Source of the DNA: Umbelopsis isabellina
Lineage: Eukaryota > Mucoromycota > Umbelopsidomycetes > Umbelopsidales > Umbelopsidaceae
DNA length: 64,000 bases
Reading direction: 5' to 3'
Assembly (NCBI GenBank): GCA_016758905.1
Contig: JAEPQZ010000007.1
Location: 867,595-931,594 of the forward strand
This document shows positions 23,921 through 34,152 of the stretch, one piece after another. Position 1 is the first letter of the stretch. Every line of letters starts with the position of its first letter. A model generated the notes under the pieces. That model did no database searches, was not told the origin of the DNA, and saw only the letters and a program-made list of their open reading frames with translations. The position numbers and the translations under genes are program-made.

Positions 23921-26194
23921 TTAGGAAGAACGCCGCTGATTGCTATAGTAATCGTGCCCCCTTGGATCAGATTCGTGATATTGTCTGTTTTGTTGATAAG
24001 GTTGGTGATATTGCTCATGATTTGGATCCGTGAATGACATGGGTGGTTGGGAATAGCCATAAAGCGGTGGTAAATTCGGCTGTGCATTGTGAAGCATATG
24101 TTCCGGTGCAGGCAGCTGAGAAGAATGAGGTCCAGGTGGCGAATAATAAAATGCGTGATGTGTTTGATGGGAGGGTGAATTGGACGGTAAGGGCATTATT
24201 GGTGGTTGCGAGGGAGGTAATATAGACTGCATTGTTTGCATTGAGGGAATAGGAGGATGAATGGAAGAAGGCACTGGCACTATTTGTCAACAACCGGCGA
24301 AAGAGTACAAAATACAAAAATTAAAAAACTTACTGTTTTCATAGGATGGATTACCAGCATCCGAACTTCTCTGCTCCTGTGTCATATCCTCACCAAAAGC
24401 ATCACTGCTGCGCCGTACACGCTTGGCCCTTGGTGGACTGTCGCCTTGTGCTTCCTGAGCTGCCGACTTAGCCTCCTCTTTGGCAGCAGCAGCTTGCATT
24501 GCCAATTCTTGCCTCTCTTGTTCTTTTTTTCTCTTCTTATCTTCCGCTTCTTGCTTCCTTCTCTCCTTCTTTTCTTCACGCTCTTTCAGCATTTCCTGCT
24601 TACGTTCTTCTGCAGCTCGCTTTTTTTCTTCAGCCGCCTGTTTCGCCTGTTGTTTCTTCAGCTCATTCTGCGCTTGAACCTCAGCATTGGCTTTATCGAT
24701 GTTTTCCTGGATAGCTGCAGATTCATTGATGTCGATCATCTGAATTTTACTGGGTTTGATAAAACCTTTCGGGGTGCTCAAGTCTTCGGCACTGCTTGAA
24801 GCATTGGCTCCTCCAGAAAGTATAGACTGTATAGAAGCTGTGGGTAATTTCGACCGGTTAATTAGCCGCTGGTTAACTTTCACATCTAAAAATGTCAGCA
24901 TGTACTCACCTCTTGGCTGAGTGCTGACAGGAGTTGGCCGGCTGGCATTACCAGCTCGTAAAAAGCTTGGCTTACTGCCGGTCGATGGCTTCCTAAGAGG
25001 CACGCGATTGCCTGGTCTTTGAATAAATAGACTTGAACCTGGCTGTCCACGACCTGCCCCCGGCTTGGCAGCAATATTCTCCGATCCAGCAGCAGAGCCA
25101 GCAGCTGTTGGTGGAGTGACGATGGAAGTTGCAGATTGTTGCGGCGAAAATGATGCCTCCTTTGCTATTGCACGTAATTGCGAAAGCCTATCCTCGCGAG
25201 ATATGGTGCTTGGGCTATTCTTTGACAATTTGAAATGCTGCTTAACACTTGGTACCAATTTTTTAAAATCTTTTGATGCCGAAGAGCATGCTGGTAGACG
25301 CTTTTTGTCCATGTACGCAAACTCCTTTGGGTGGAATGATATTCCATGTTTTGACACTAGACGTGATAATATGTCCAATATTAGAAATGGTAATACATTG
25401 AAAATTCACAATTGTGATACCTACTGGCACTACCAATATGGTTTAAGGCGTCTGCAAACTTGTCCGTAGTAGCTTCCAAGTCAAAGTTCAATCCTCCTCT
25501 AGTCGGAAAGCCTTTGAGAGCATGAGCAGTAACAACTACCCATTCTTCTGTATCTTTACTGGCTCGCTCCAATGTCTGCGTTGAGATTAAGATAGATTCA
25601 GCATACGGATTACACCCAAATTGCCCAATGTGCTGCATGAACTCAAAGTTTGCATTCGCCAAGACATGACTAAATACAACCCTCAGCTGACGACGGCTCT
25701 AAATAACTTAGAGTAGCGATTGTCTGACATCAAGGTGTAATGCTAGCGATTCACATCTCTTTCGCGCTTGCTGACTTTATACAAGTTCAAAGCTTTATTG
25801 CACAAGAAAGTCGAAGTCATGACTGATTTCCAGTTCAACTATCGATCAAAGAAACGCAAAGTCTGCATACTCCAAGGTGAGCTTGTCACAGCGACACTCT
25901 GCCTTGCGAATCGCTTTAAACGTTCACACAGCCCAGCTGTTACCAAATCTGAAAAGTCTGACTCACCCTGTTGATGTTTTCTAATAGACTTTGCTGCTGC
26001 CCTTTCCGTATACATAATAATGCAAAGAGAATACCGATTCGGATGTTGGCGTGATATGTTGAATATTGTGTTTGTACGACTTCTAGTATGTCATCATTCA
26101 GCTCTTGCGCGACGCGACCAGCCATCCAAGAATTAGAGCCGAAGACCTGCTTTAGCCAAATGGCTATGCCTTCAACGCTGGTTTTATCCGTCAT
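23921..26194 (-). CDS. NELF-A-like negative elongation factor subunit
   Basis: In animals NELF-A (WHSC2) holds RNA polymerase II in the promoter-proximal pause together with NELF-B/C/E and DSIF. Five exons fit in phase: 25967-26194, 25434-25698, 24910-25356, 24334-24837 and 23921-24279, giving 600 residues. The N-terminus (GIAIWLKQVFGSNSWMAGRV) parallels the start of human NELF-A. The next part, EEWVVVTAHALKGFPTRGGL followed by NFDLE, aligns with DPWVLMVADILKSFPDTGSL followed by NLELE. HFKLSKNSPSTISREDRLSQ lies where human has the VKHFQLKRKP block, and FIKPSKIQMIDINES resembles RGVKLLDISELD. After that come a long Glu/Lys/Arg coiled-coil (about residues 380-450) and a Pro/Gln/Tyr-rich tail. 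The first intron (268 nt) is longer than its neighbours and may hide an extra exon. Recalled alignment only; the family call is likely, not certain. Confidence 0.72.
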
Positions 26195-26731
26195 TCAAGG
26201 GTTAGCCGGCTGTAGTATCTTGCAGTGTTTGAAATGGATAGAAAGAAAGTATAGTATTGAACCAAAAAAGCTCCATTTCAGTCGGATTTTTATACTTTTT
26301 TTACTTGACAAGATCGACGTCACGCAATCCTCATCACGTGCCACCGGCTCGCGATATCGTGTCGCGTTGCCTGGCCCTCCCTCCTCACAACCTCCCTTGC
26401 GCTAAGCTAAAGGTATGCAAGCCCAATATAGGCTGTGAAAAACATAAAATGAATCCGCTATACATCTCCCCATGCTAAGGAGGAGGGAGATCAATGCTCA
26501 GAAAGGAGGAAGACTGACAATGTGTTGCTTCACTCGATCAACTTGAAAAAGATCTTTATTTGGTGTATCAATGCAAAAGCGTCCCCATGTCTGTAGCTTC
26601 CTAACAATATTAAATGTTGATAATAGATTTCTTCCTAGAGTATGTCTGAATATACAGGATAAGTAATTAAATTCACTCAGATAGTCTCTCAAATTTTGCT
26701 GACTACACACTGGAGATGCTTTATTTTTTCC
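26195..26731. other. Intergenic spacer upstream of the NELF-A-like gene
   Basis: 537 bp between two minus-strand genes, holding the F-box gene 3' flank and the NELF-A-like promoter. ATACTTTTTTTACTTG near 26292 is T-rich; there is no clear TATA box. No gene supported. Confidence 0.4.
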
Positions 26732-28051
26732 TTATTTAGTCCATTCCTCAAAACCTTTCACGAAACAGACTCTATCGTTCATATCGAAACAAGTGAATCC
26801 TCTCCTTTGAGCTTCTTCCTGGGTCATAAAATACTCCTGAATATCTTTCCATCCTAGCCATTCCCTAATAGTATCATCGTTTGCATCTTCAAATGCCCAG
26901 CGTATATGATGTAGCATAACATTAGGCAGTCTAGTATGGTAAGTAAAGAGCCGGACAAAAAACTCTGCGCTCAGACGAATCTCAGTCGCTGAGATATGAA
27001 TAAGTGATATATGAGGTAGACGCGCAGCGAAATAAGACCATGCAGACGGTGAAGCTAAGCACGGAAGTCTCTCGTAGGTGCCTGAGTAAGGATCGACATT
27101 TCGAAATGCAACTGATAGTATCGTCAATTGATGTAACGACGCTAAAAGTGTTATACAATGGTTGGTAAGGGTTGTGTCCATCTCGCCTAGTATAATAGCC
27201 AGTTTCTCCAAGTTCTGTGATTCTGTAACAATTGTTTGTACCGTTGAATGAGATAGGCTGTCTGACAATGCCAATTGTGTCAGACTATGAAATGATAAGA
27301 TGCGGTTAAAAATAGGCTGCGCTATGGCCATTGGCCGTCCACGACCAAACACCCGCTGGCGATCTTCAGCTGGCGATGGTGGCTCAATCAAAACCCTTTG
27401 AAAAAGTAGATCCTGAAGCGTTTTTGCACTCAATTTCATCAGTTCGGTGAGAGTGGTTTCCTTAATGGTACAACAAAGCAGAGTTATACGTTTCAATGGT
27501 CGCTTATAATCGAGTAAGCTTCTAAAATCGTCAAATGTGTCGCGACAGTTTTCTAGATAGATTTCATCTAAGTAGGGGCAGCTTTTGACGAATAGATCCA
27601 GCCCATATCTTTCGTTTCTTTCAGCAGGACTGAAATCCATTCTCAAAGATCTCAAATTTGGAACAAGTTGAGACATTAATGCAGAATTGTTCATATCGTT
27701 CTGATTACCACTTGTAAGATCGCGGCTTAAGCTTTGAACATAATAGCCAACGCACTGTGGATAATGAAATGTTGTTTTGCGCCCTAGAACATCGGTCGCC
27801 ATACCAACAGCTGACTCTTTGCCGATGGTGTCATCCTCACACGGTAGAACAAAGTCTTTGTCTCTCCATAAGGATGGTGCCGTAATTATGTAAAGCCTTC
27901 TACAAGCTTGTGCTACGCACTTCAAGTCGTAATAGTTATGTTTTGGATATTGCCATCCCAAGAATTGACAGCGATCATCAGCTACTGATATTGCTGCATA
28001 ATCAATGATTATTTGCAGTATTTCATCTGGCAAATTCAGAATGTTGGTCAT
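26732..28051 (-). CDS. F-box protein with degenerate leucine-rich repeats
   Basis: An intronless 439-residue frame. The N-terminus MTNILNLPDEILQIIIDYAA is an F-box (LPxEIL), continued by LKCVAQACRRLYIITAPSLW, the usual second F-box helix. The rest alternates Leu-rich strands and helices with LRR-like spacing, for example LVPNLRSLRMDFSPAERNER, LDEIYLENCRDTFDDFRSLL, LKRITLLCCTIKETTLTELM and LTILSVAFRNVDPYSGTYER. F-box proteins are the substrate receptors of SCF ubiquitin ligases and bind Skp1 through the F-box. The target is unknown. Such genes form large lineage-specific families in Mucoromycota, so a narrower function should not be assigned. Confidence 0.82.
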   Translation of the reverse strand: MTNILNLPDEILQIIIDYAAISVADDRCQFLGWQYPKHNYYDLKCVAQACRRLYIITAPSLWRDKDFVLPCEDDTIGKESAVGMATDVLGRKTTFHYPQCVGYYVQSLSRDLTSGNQNDMNNSALMSQLVPNLRSLRMDFSPAERNERYGLDLFVKSCPYLDEIYLENCRDTFDDFRSLLDYKRPLKRITLLCCTIKETTLTELMKLSAKTLQDLLFQRVLIEPPSPAEDRQRVFGRGRPMAIAQPIFNRILSFHSLTQLALSDSLSHSTVQTIVTESQNLEKLAIILGEMDTTLTNHCITLLASLHQLTILSVAFRNVDPYSGTYERLPCLASPSAWSYFAARLPHISLIHISATEIRLSAEFFVRLFTYHTRLPNVMLHHIRWAFEDANDDTIREWLGWKDIQEYFMTQEEAQRRGFTCFDMNDRVCFVKGFEEWTK

Positions 28052-28567
28052 ATGGCGAGACTCATATATACGGTAGAGCTAGCTACGCAGTATCAAATTG
28101 CTCTATAGCCAAAGAAACGTGTTGGCCGTTTTGTTTTTAGGGATGGGAGAAAAAGTAAGGGATTTCATGGGTGTGGTAAACGGTAGTTCTTAAATAAGAC
28201 CTGCTGACGTTGACCCCGTGTTTGTATCTTCAATCCCACAAAAATATCAATAATAATCACCCAATGGAATTATTTTGGTAATGTTCATATTCACTGCTCC
28301 AATTTGATCCATCTTCAAGTATATAAGTTTTATGAAGAAAAAAAATTTCAAAAACAAAACAAAGAAGATTACTGAAAAACATTATACAATATATTAGGTA
28401 TGAAAACATCAGCAAAAACAATGAGTGGTGTTAGAAGAAGGAAGTGATTAAGTTATGAAGTTATATACAATAATTAGAGTCATTAGTAAAACCTTTAAAA
28501 GTAAGAGCAGGTCTTTTTCTGTCCTGCGAATTGCGCAGTTACCAGCAAAATGACGATATCAATTTGT
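28052..28567. other. Intergenic spacer (F-box promoter, VTT gene 3' flank)
   Basis: 516 bp, AT-rich. No supported feature beyond flanks. Confidence 0.45.
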
Positions 28568-29628
28568 TTATGACGATCGCTGGGGTAACTGCTGATATTC
28601 TAAATCTATATTGCCGCTTTTGATGGCTAGTCGACGACTCATATACCGTTTGATTTGAGTGCCAAACACAACTGGTATCAACGAAATGAGTGATATAAAG
28701 GCCATCTTCAAGATCATGGACATTGACACAATATCAGCTGTTGATGTGATCTGCCCTATGACTTCTCCAGCTTGACAGCAGATGAAATTATAAGGTAGCG
28801 ATCCGAGGAAGGTAGACATGAAAAATGGCATAATGGGTATATCCAATAATGGCGCTGACATGTTCATGAACCTAGGTACAAGTGATTAGCCTATGAACAG
28901 ATTATAAAAAACATTACATAAGAGATATAGCCTTACCAATAAGGGGTGAATGGAAATAGGCGAGCAAAGAGCAGCCACCAAAATAAACCTCCAGCTTTTT
29001 TGTTGTCATTGACTTGGGTACGAATGACTTCTATGCGAGTAGCCACCCAGTTTAAGTCCAGAAAAGGCTCAGATACTAACAGAGCAAGTAGATATGCCAA
29101 AGTTGCACCTCCTGCCGTTAAGAGACTGGTCCAAAGACTTCCAGCAAATGAGCCGTAAAGATAACCTCCAAGCAAATTTAACAACACTGAACCGGGAATA
29201 GAGAACCCTTGTTGCCACAGATACAACACAGCAAAAAAAAATGTAACGTGGAGATATCCAGTCCATGTTTCTTGAGATATACTTTCAAGTTGAATAGCAA
29301 AGTCTTTCATCTCGCTGAGAGTATGTGGTATTCCCAGGCCTAATGTCTGATGAGCCAGTAGAAGACTGAAGATCAGCGATACCACTGCTATCAATGTAAA
29401 TAAGAACATTCTGATAGCAATATTCTTCAACGTCGTGCTAGACTTGACGACTATGGGTTGTCCGTAAATACACTCGTTTATTTCGCTGTCTTCATCCAGT
29501 TCATATAAGGCTGCAGGTGATGGAGTCACTGGTTTCGAGGTATAGATATCGACGGAGCAGGCCGAGTCTGCATCTACTATCATATTATTCGGCTCATTCG
29601 ATATCTTGTCAAGTGCTATGGTAGCCAT
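28568..29628 (-). CDS. VTT-domain membrane protein (TMEM41/TMEM64/Tvp38 type)
   Basis: Two exons, 28937-29628 and 28568-28871, join as TG/G and give 331 residues. A hydrophilic N-tail of about 70 residues leads to five or six membrane segments. The VTT (DedA-like) core shows FSIPGSVLLNLLGGYLYG and the signature FARLFPFTPYWFMNMSAPLL, then FMSTFLGSLPYNFICCQAGE. Members of this superfamily act as lipid scramblases or in lipid mobilisation at the ER and Golgi (TMEM41B, VMP1, Tvp38). The RLFPFTPYW motif and the re-entrant FSIPGS block are intact. Between TMEM41-like and Tvp38-like I lean to the former because of FSIPGSVLLNLLGGYLYG, but cannot settle it without a tree. Confidence 0.86.
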
Positions 29629-30090
29629 GGGATATCAAAATAGGTACAAGAGATAAAGTAAGAAAGATAATGAACAGAGAAAAGTCCTTATTTGAAATAT
29701 TATAAAAGTTTTATTTTCAGGTCTTTCGGGATTTCTTCGACCCGAAACCAAAAAATATGGTCAGTCTGGCGCGCTGTTATTCCGGTCGCTTGGAAACTTT
29801 TTAACACAAAATTCTTGAGAGCTATTCAGTCATAGAATTTTGTTTATACTTGTACTAAAGGAAAGCTTTCCTCTCCATGGTTGATACTCTGCATAACAGT
29901 TGACAGTCTTTACTTCTCGTGTCTTGTAACATTCTTGCTTACGAAATTCATGTCCCGTACTCCGCGCTCATGAATACAATGTAGCTGCATAGAACATCAG
30001 ACACGTTCGGTGTCAAATTGATCGGAACGACATAGAGCATCTTTTAAAAAACGTCTGTTTTATTAAGTGTTATAGAAAATTACATAGATT
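29629..30090. other. Intergenic spacer upstream of the VTT gene
   Basis: 462 bp; VTT promoter region. Nothing further supported. Confidence 0.4.
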
Positions 30091-30276
30091 ATGTCGACAA
30101 CTTATCCTGAAATTTTTCAATCTACATGTCTTTGGCTTATAATTGTCCCTGCTCTTTTCTGCTTCTTGTAAGTTATGGACAAATTGGGGCAATGTTTCCA
30201 ACATCTGATCAAAAGACTCAACTTTATTCGTAGCACTTATATGGCAGCTGAGATGCCTATTTCTCTTGGCTGGTAA
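30091..30276 (+). CDS. Possible micro-gene for a small single-span membrane peptide
   Basis: Two short exons, 30091-30167 and 30234-30276, join in phase across a well-formed 66-nt intron (GTAAGT...TTCGTAG). They encode 39 residues, MSTTYPEIFQSTCLWLIIVP then ALFCFFTYMAAEMPISLGW. The middle is one hydrophobic span. The 3' structure is uncertain: the TGGTAA at the end could also be a splice donor, and two further exon-like open segments lie downstream (about 30343-30411 with a GTAAGA donor after CAAAGA, and about 30460-30617). I could not link them in one frame with this start. I do not recognise the product. It could equally be a chance ORF in the spacer before the kinase gene. Confidence 0.3.
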
Positions 30277-30831
30277 TTTATCTTAACACGCCACATAAAC
30301 CAATGTACAACGCCGTAATATGACGGGAACCCGTGTAATGTAGGAAGCCGAAAAGCGTTTTCCCTTGGAAACAAAGCATGAGCTACTCTTCGGTGTCATG
30401 ATGCAAAGAGTAAGATGCTAAGAAAAGGAGACTACACAATAGTTCTTATGCAAATTAGGTGTTCATGGTCTTAGGCGTTCATCAACTTCAAGTGTTGTGT
30501 CGAAAACAATTGAAATGTTACAAGTCAGATCGACTGAGTGTCGCTGTTACCAAAAATACACTTAAAATTGATCAGTACCAAGCAAAAGCCTTATCTAAGT
30601 GTTGTGCAACAGATAGAGTTTAAGCCATAATTACTTGTAATATGATCGGCACTAAAGCAGAAATCGATGATATTGCAGAGTGTTATTATACTGGAATGCT
30701 GATTATATGGAGAGCTATAAGCTATGCGATGCACTGATGCACTGGAAAGCCACGGGCAGTCTAAATGCATTTTGCCAATTTCATCGATGTTCAAAAGTCC
30801 GAACGCAGAAGGGGCAGTGTCGTTTAGCCCT
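30277..30831. other. Spacer before the kinase gene, with exon-like open segments
   Basis: Contains the two unassigned open segments mentioned for the micro-gene and the 5' flank of the kinase. In-frame ATGs for the kinase also occur at 30724 and 30787, so part of this may be coding. Confidence 0.35.
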
Positions 30832-32320
30832 ATGTCTTTACTCGCCGACATTCGAGAAGCAGTATATGCGCTCTCAGGATGCTGCTTTCCAGCACACCCG
30901 GCCATTAAAGTGAATGGAAGATCTTACAGGATTATTAAATTACTTGGTGAAGGGTATTGACATACCTAATTTTCGTTTAAATTGGTAAATTGGTAGCGAT
31001 GTCTAAACTATCTGGTATTTCTCAACAGAGGCTTTTCTTTCGTCTACCTAGCTGAAGATCAAAGTGGTCGGCTATTTGCGATGAAAAAAATACGGTGCAC
31101 GTTTGGTACGGAAACGGTAGAGGAAGCTTTAAAAGAGGTCGAAATGTACAGGAAGTTTCCTCACAAGAATATCATTAAAGTATTGGTAAGAACAATTTGT
31201 AAACCGAATTTTGAGAGCTCAGCCAGTATTCTTCGATTTACTTACACAACTGATATGAAGGATACTTGCACGACTACTGAATCGGATCAAACAAAGGCGG
31301 TCTATATCTTTCTTCCGTTTTACAGAGTATGTATATGCTATCACTTTACGCGTGTCTCGCAGCCAAATTTTGACGCCATCTCTTTATGAATTCTTAGAAA
31401 GGAAACTTACAAGATGCAATCAATAATCATAATCTGAACAAGACTCACTATTCTGAAAAAGAGATGTTGCGTATCTTTAAAGATGTCTGTAAGGCGGTCA
31501 AGTACATGCACACCTACAAAGTGACTGAAAGTAGTCCTGTGACCATCACCGAGGATGAGGACGCGGCAGATCAATTGGATATGGGTCAAGAGCGGTCGAG
31601 TCAAGCTCTTCTTACGCATGAAGAGTCAGCGGAAGAGCCTGCTACTGTGCCCGTCTCGAATGTTGAAACTGAAAATGTTGGAGAAATGGTCCCATATGGT
31701 AAATACGAATACAGGAAACATGCGAAAGTATTCACTATGCGTACTGACACACTATTCCTAAGCTCATCGAGATATAAAGCCTGGAAATGTCTTGATCGCC
31801 GATGACGGCAAAACACCTATACTCATGGATTTTGGATCAGTAGCTAGAGCAAGAATAAACATCACCAGTCGGCAACAAGCGATAGCTCAACAAGATCTAG
31901 CTGCTCAGCAATGCTCTATGCCATACCGCGCCCCAGAACTGTTTGATGTTAAGACCGACAGCGTATTGGATGAAAAAGTCGATGTATGGTCATTGGGGTG
32001 TACATTATATGCGATGGCTTACGGTCAGAGCCCGTTTGAAGCGAATATGAATGAGCAAGGTGGCTCTATGGCTCTCGCTGTTTTGAATGGCCAATTTAAA
32101 TTCCCAACTGATCCAGAGTTAGAGCGATTATATGGCCAAGGGTTGCGTGATTTTATATCATGGATGCTGACCATCAACCCAAGTGAAAGACCAGATATAC
32201 ATCAGGTAACTTATTTATTTCCAATTACAATTTCTCTTCATAAAAGAAACTAAATTGTCTTCCCTAAAGGTTATTGAAAGAGCAGAACAATTATTACAAA
32301 ATGCTAGCGAGGCGCAGTAA
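30832..32320 (+). CDS. Ser/Thr protein kinase of the STK16/Env7 (NAK) family
   Basis: Six exons fit in phase: 30832-30953, 31029-31185, 31261-31326, 31398-31698, 31763-32205 and 32270-32320, giving 379 residues. Kinase landmarks are intact: LLGEGGFSFVYLAED (glycine loop), FAMKKI (catalytic Lys), HRDIKPGNVL (catalytic loop), MDFGS (metal-binding Asp) and YRAPELF. The STK16-specific RQQAIAQQDLAAQQCSMPYR block is present. Just before the kinase fold is SGCCFPAHPAIKVNG; paired N-terminal cysteines are palmitoylated in STK16 and Env7 for Golgi or vacuole binding, so the same is likely here. About 59 mostly acidic residues (from KVTESSP to GEMVP) are inserted between helix E and the HRD loop. Yeast Env7, as I recall it, has a similar insert. 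I chose the ATG at 30832 to match family length; 30787 and 30724 are alternatives. Confidence 0.9.
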
Positions 32321-34152
32321 TTCTTCCCGCGCTAATGCTCCTGATAGAGATGTAAGACATATAGCATTGAAAATAAAAAATATATTATCCCATTTTACAA
32401 ATGTTTGAATTCTCTCACGTCCTTGGATACTTCAAAAAGCTCTTTTTCTAGAATATTTGTCAAATGTTCTGTTTCATGCGAACAAGTGGAACATATTATT
32501 ATGTAGGCATGCAAAGCACAATTTAGTTTTTATTGCTTGAATATTGTAATGAACATCTTGAGCAAGTTCCATATGATGCATTCTGCCATACATAGGGTTT
32601 TGCCTATTTGAACTCGTCAATAAAAGTTGGACGAAGCAACGAGAACAAGTAGGCAGGAATCAGGCAAAGCTTCTAAATCGTGCCTTGTGTCTGTAAATCG
32701 CAGCCAGTTGTCGACTCTTGCCAGCACATTCAGGCTCGCTTTCTATGACCATCAACTTGAGGTCAATTCAGTAAGCGAGAACCGAAGTGTGAGATAAAAA
32801 AAACTTTATTTTCATCTTGTTTGTTCTTTTTCGTTCTGTACGTAATGGATTATAAGTCAATCCTTTTTATTTCATCTTACATTTTATATCTCATTGCATT
32901 GACGCCTGCCGATGACACCATCGGTCTCTCCACAGCGCCGTTTCTAGCCAGGGGATTGTTTCATAATTGTTCCAGTCTAGCCAGTCCATAGAAAAATTTG
33001 AATATGGCATTCATAAAGAAAATGCCTGGCTATCAGCGATAATATGCTAATTATCCTGGACGATGTTATAGAATCCATCATCTAGCAGCACCATACTGAG
33101 AAGTAAGGGGTGTATGTTTTTTTGGGTGATGAAAGGGAAGCCATCCTTGTCAGCAAGGTCCCAATATGACGAGTGAGATTGACCAAAAAAAGTTTTTGCC
33201 GTTGGTAGAGAAGTGGAACAATCTTTTGGAAAAATACCAAGTATTTATAAGGAAAGAAATAAGCTTCTAAGTTGATCTTTAAATGCCATTGATCATTGTA
33301 AAAGCATAAGCCAGGTTGCGCCCCCAATCGATGGGAGAGCACACTTTATTTGGTAGTTTTATTAGCATGCCACAATTTTAAGCTTTAAACTAAAGAGGTT
33401 TAGGAAGGAGCTTGCTCTTTTTCATAACGATTGCGCACTATTTACAGTGGCGCAAGATTATTTCATGCCTGTGGCAAAACTTGAACTCTATCTGTGCTGA
33501 TTGATCCAGCTCGTGAGATGAACTGCGAGGTAGAAGGTGATTAGGCGGTAGAGGGTGATTAGGTAGACATATCACTATAGAATAGTAAGAATGACGTGGC
33601 AATCAATAAGATCGCTTTTAACAGCCGCATAATGGTGCTGGTGCTGGTGCTACTTGCTGCCTTTAAGTAGAATAATCGGCACATTGATGATGATGCTTTA
33701 GGGGGGATGTGGAGGGCCAATATTGCATTTCTGGAAATTTGCAATGGCCGGGCTGCTGCATTTTTCCGAGGTTTTACCACCACTGACAACAAAAGGACAA
33801 GATTGAAAAGTCCCAAAATCTGTATATTTTATTAGGAGAGTAGAGAGAAAAAGTGTCTGGAAAGCATTAAAGAAATGGACTTGAGCGTTTCTATATTGCA
33901 ATGTTATTTTTATTAACAAAGTGCCTCCATGATTTGTGGTTCCACGGATGCAGCGAATTTGAACATTTGTTCAAGAGGCGCTTAATACCTATCTAGAAGG
34001 GCATCTCTAAACCGTTCAAAAATAATGAAAAAAAGGCTCTTTGTCGTTCAACGAATAAGATGATGGAACCTCGTATGCTTCCATATGTCAACGGGGGTCC
34101 AAAATGTGATTAAGAGGTAAGAGCGAAGGAACTAATTTTTGTATAAGATTGC
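32321..34152. other. Longest gene-free stretch of the window, 1.8 kb
   Basis: Only 3' flanks are expected here, since the kinase (+) and the J-protein (-) converge. I see no coding exon with support, no tRNA-like B box and no repeat beyond an 18-bp imperfect tandem pair. A long non-coding transcript is possible but untestable by eye. Confidence 0.45.
33529..33564 (+). repeat. Imperfect 18-bp tandem duplication
   Basis: GGTAGAAGGTGATTAGGC is followed directly by GGTAGAGGGTGATTAGGT, with two mismatches. Two copies only; probably replication slippage. Confidence 0.75.

Noticed and set aside
24257-24799. Hydrophobic plus-strand frame opposite the NELF-A-like gene
   Set aside because: It is the antisense of the Lys/Glu-rich coiled-coil, which always reads as Leu/Phe/Ser; no independent support.
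24886-24909. 24-nt GTGAG...TTTAG intron in the NELF-A-like gene
   Set aside because: Too short to splice; extending to the CCCACAG acceptor gives a normal 72-nt intron with the right phase.
25768-25974. Plus-strand frame inside the NELF-A-like first intron
   Set aside because: Short, no domain, and antisense to a gene region; no support.
33082-33342. 86-codon minus-strand frame in the 1.8-kb gene-free stretch
   Set aside because: Composition looks random and nothing nearby supports transcription in that direction.
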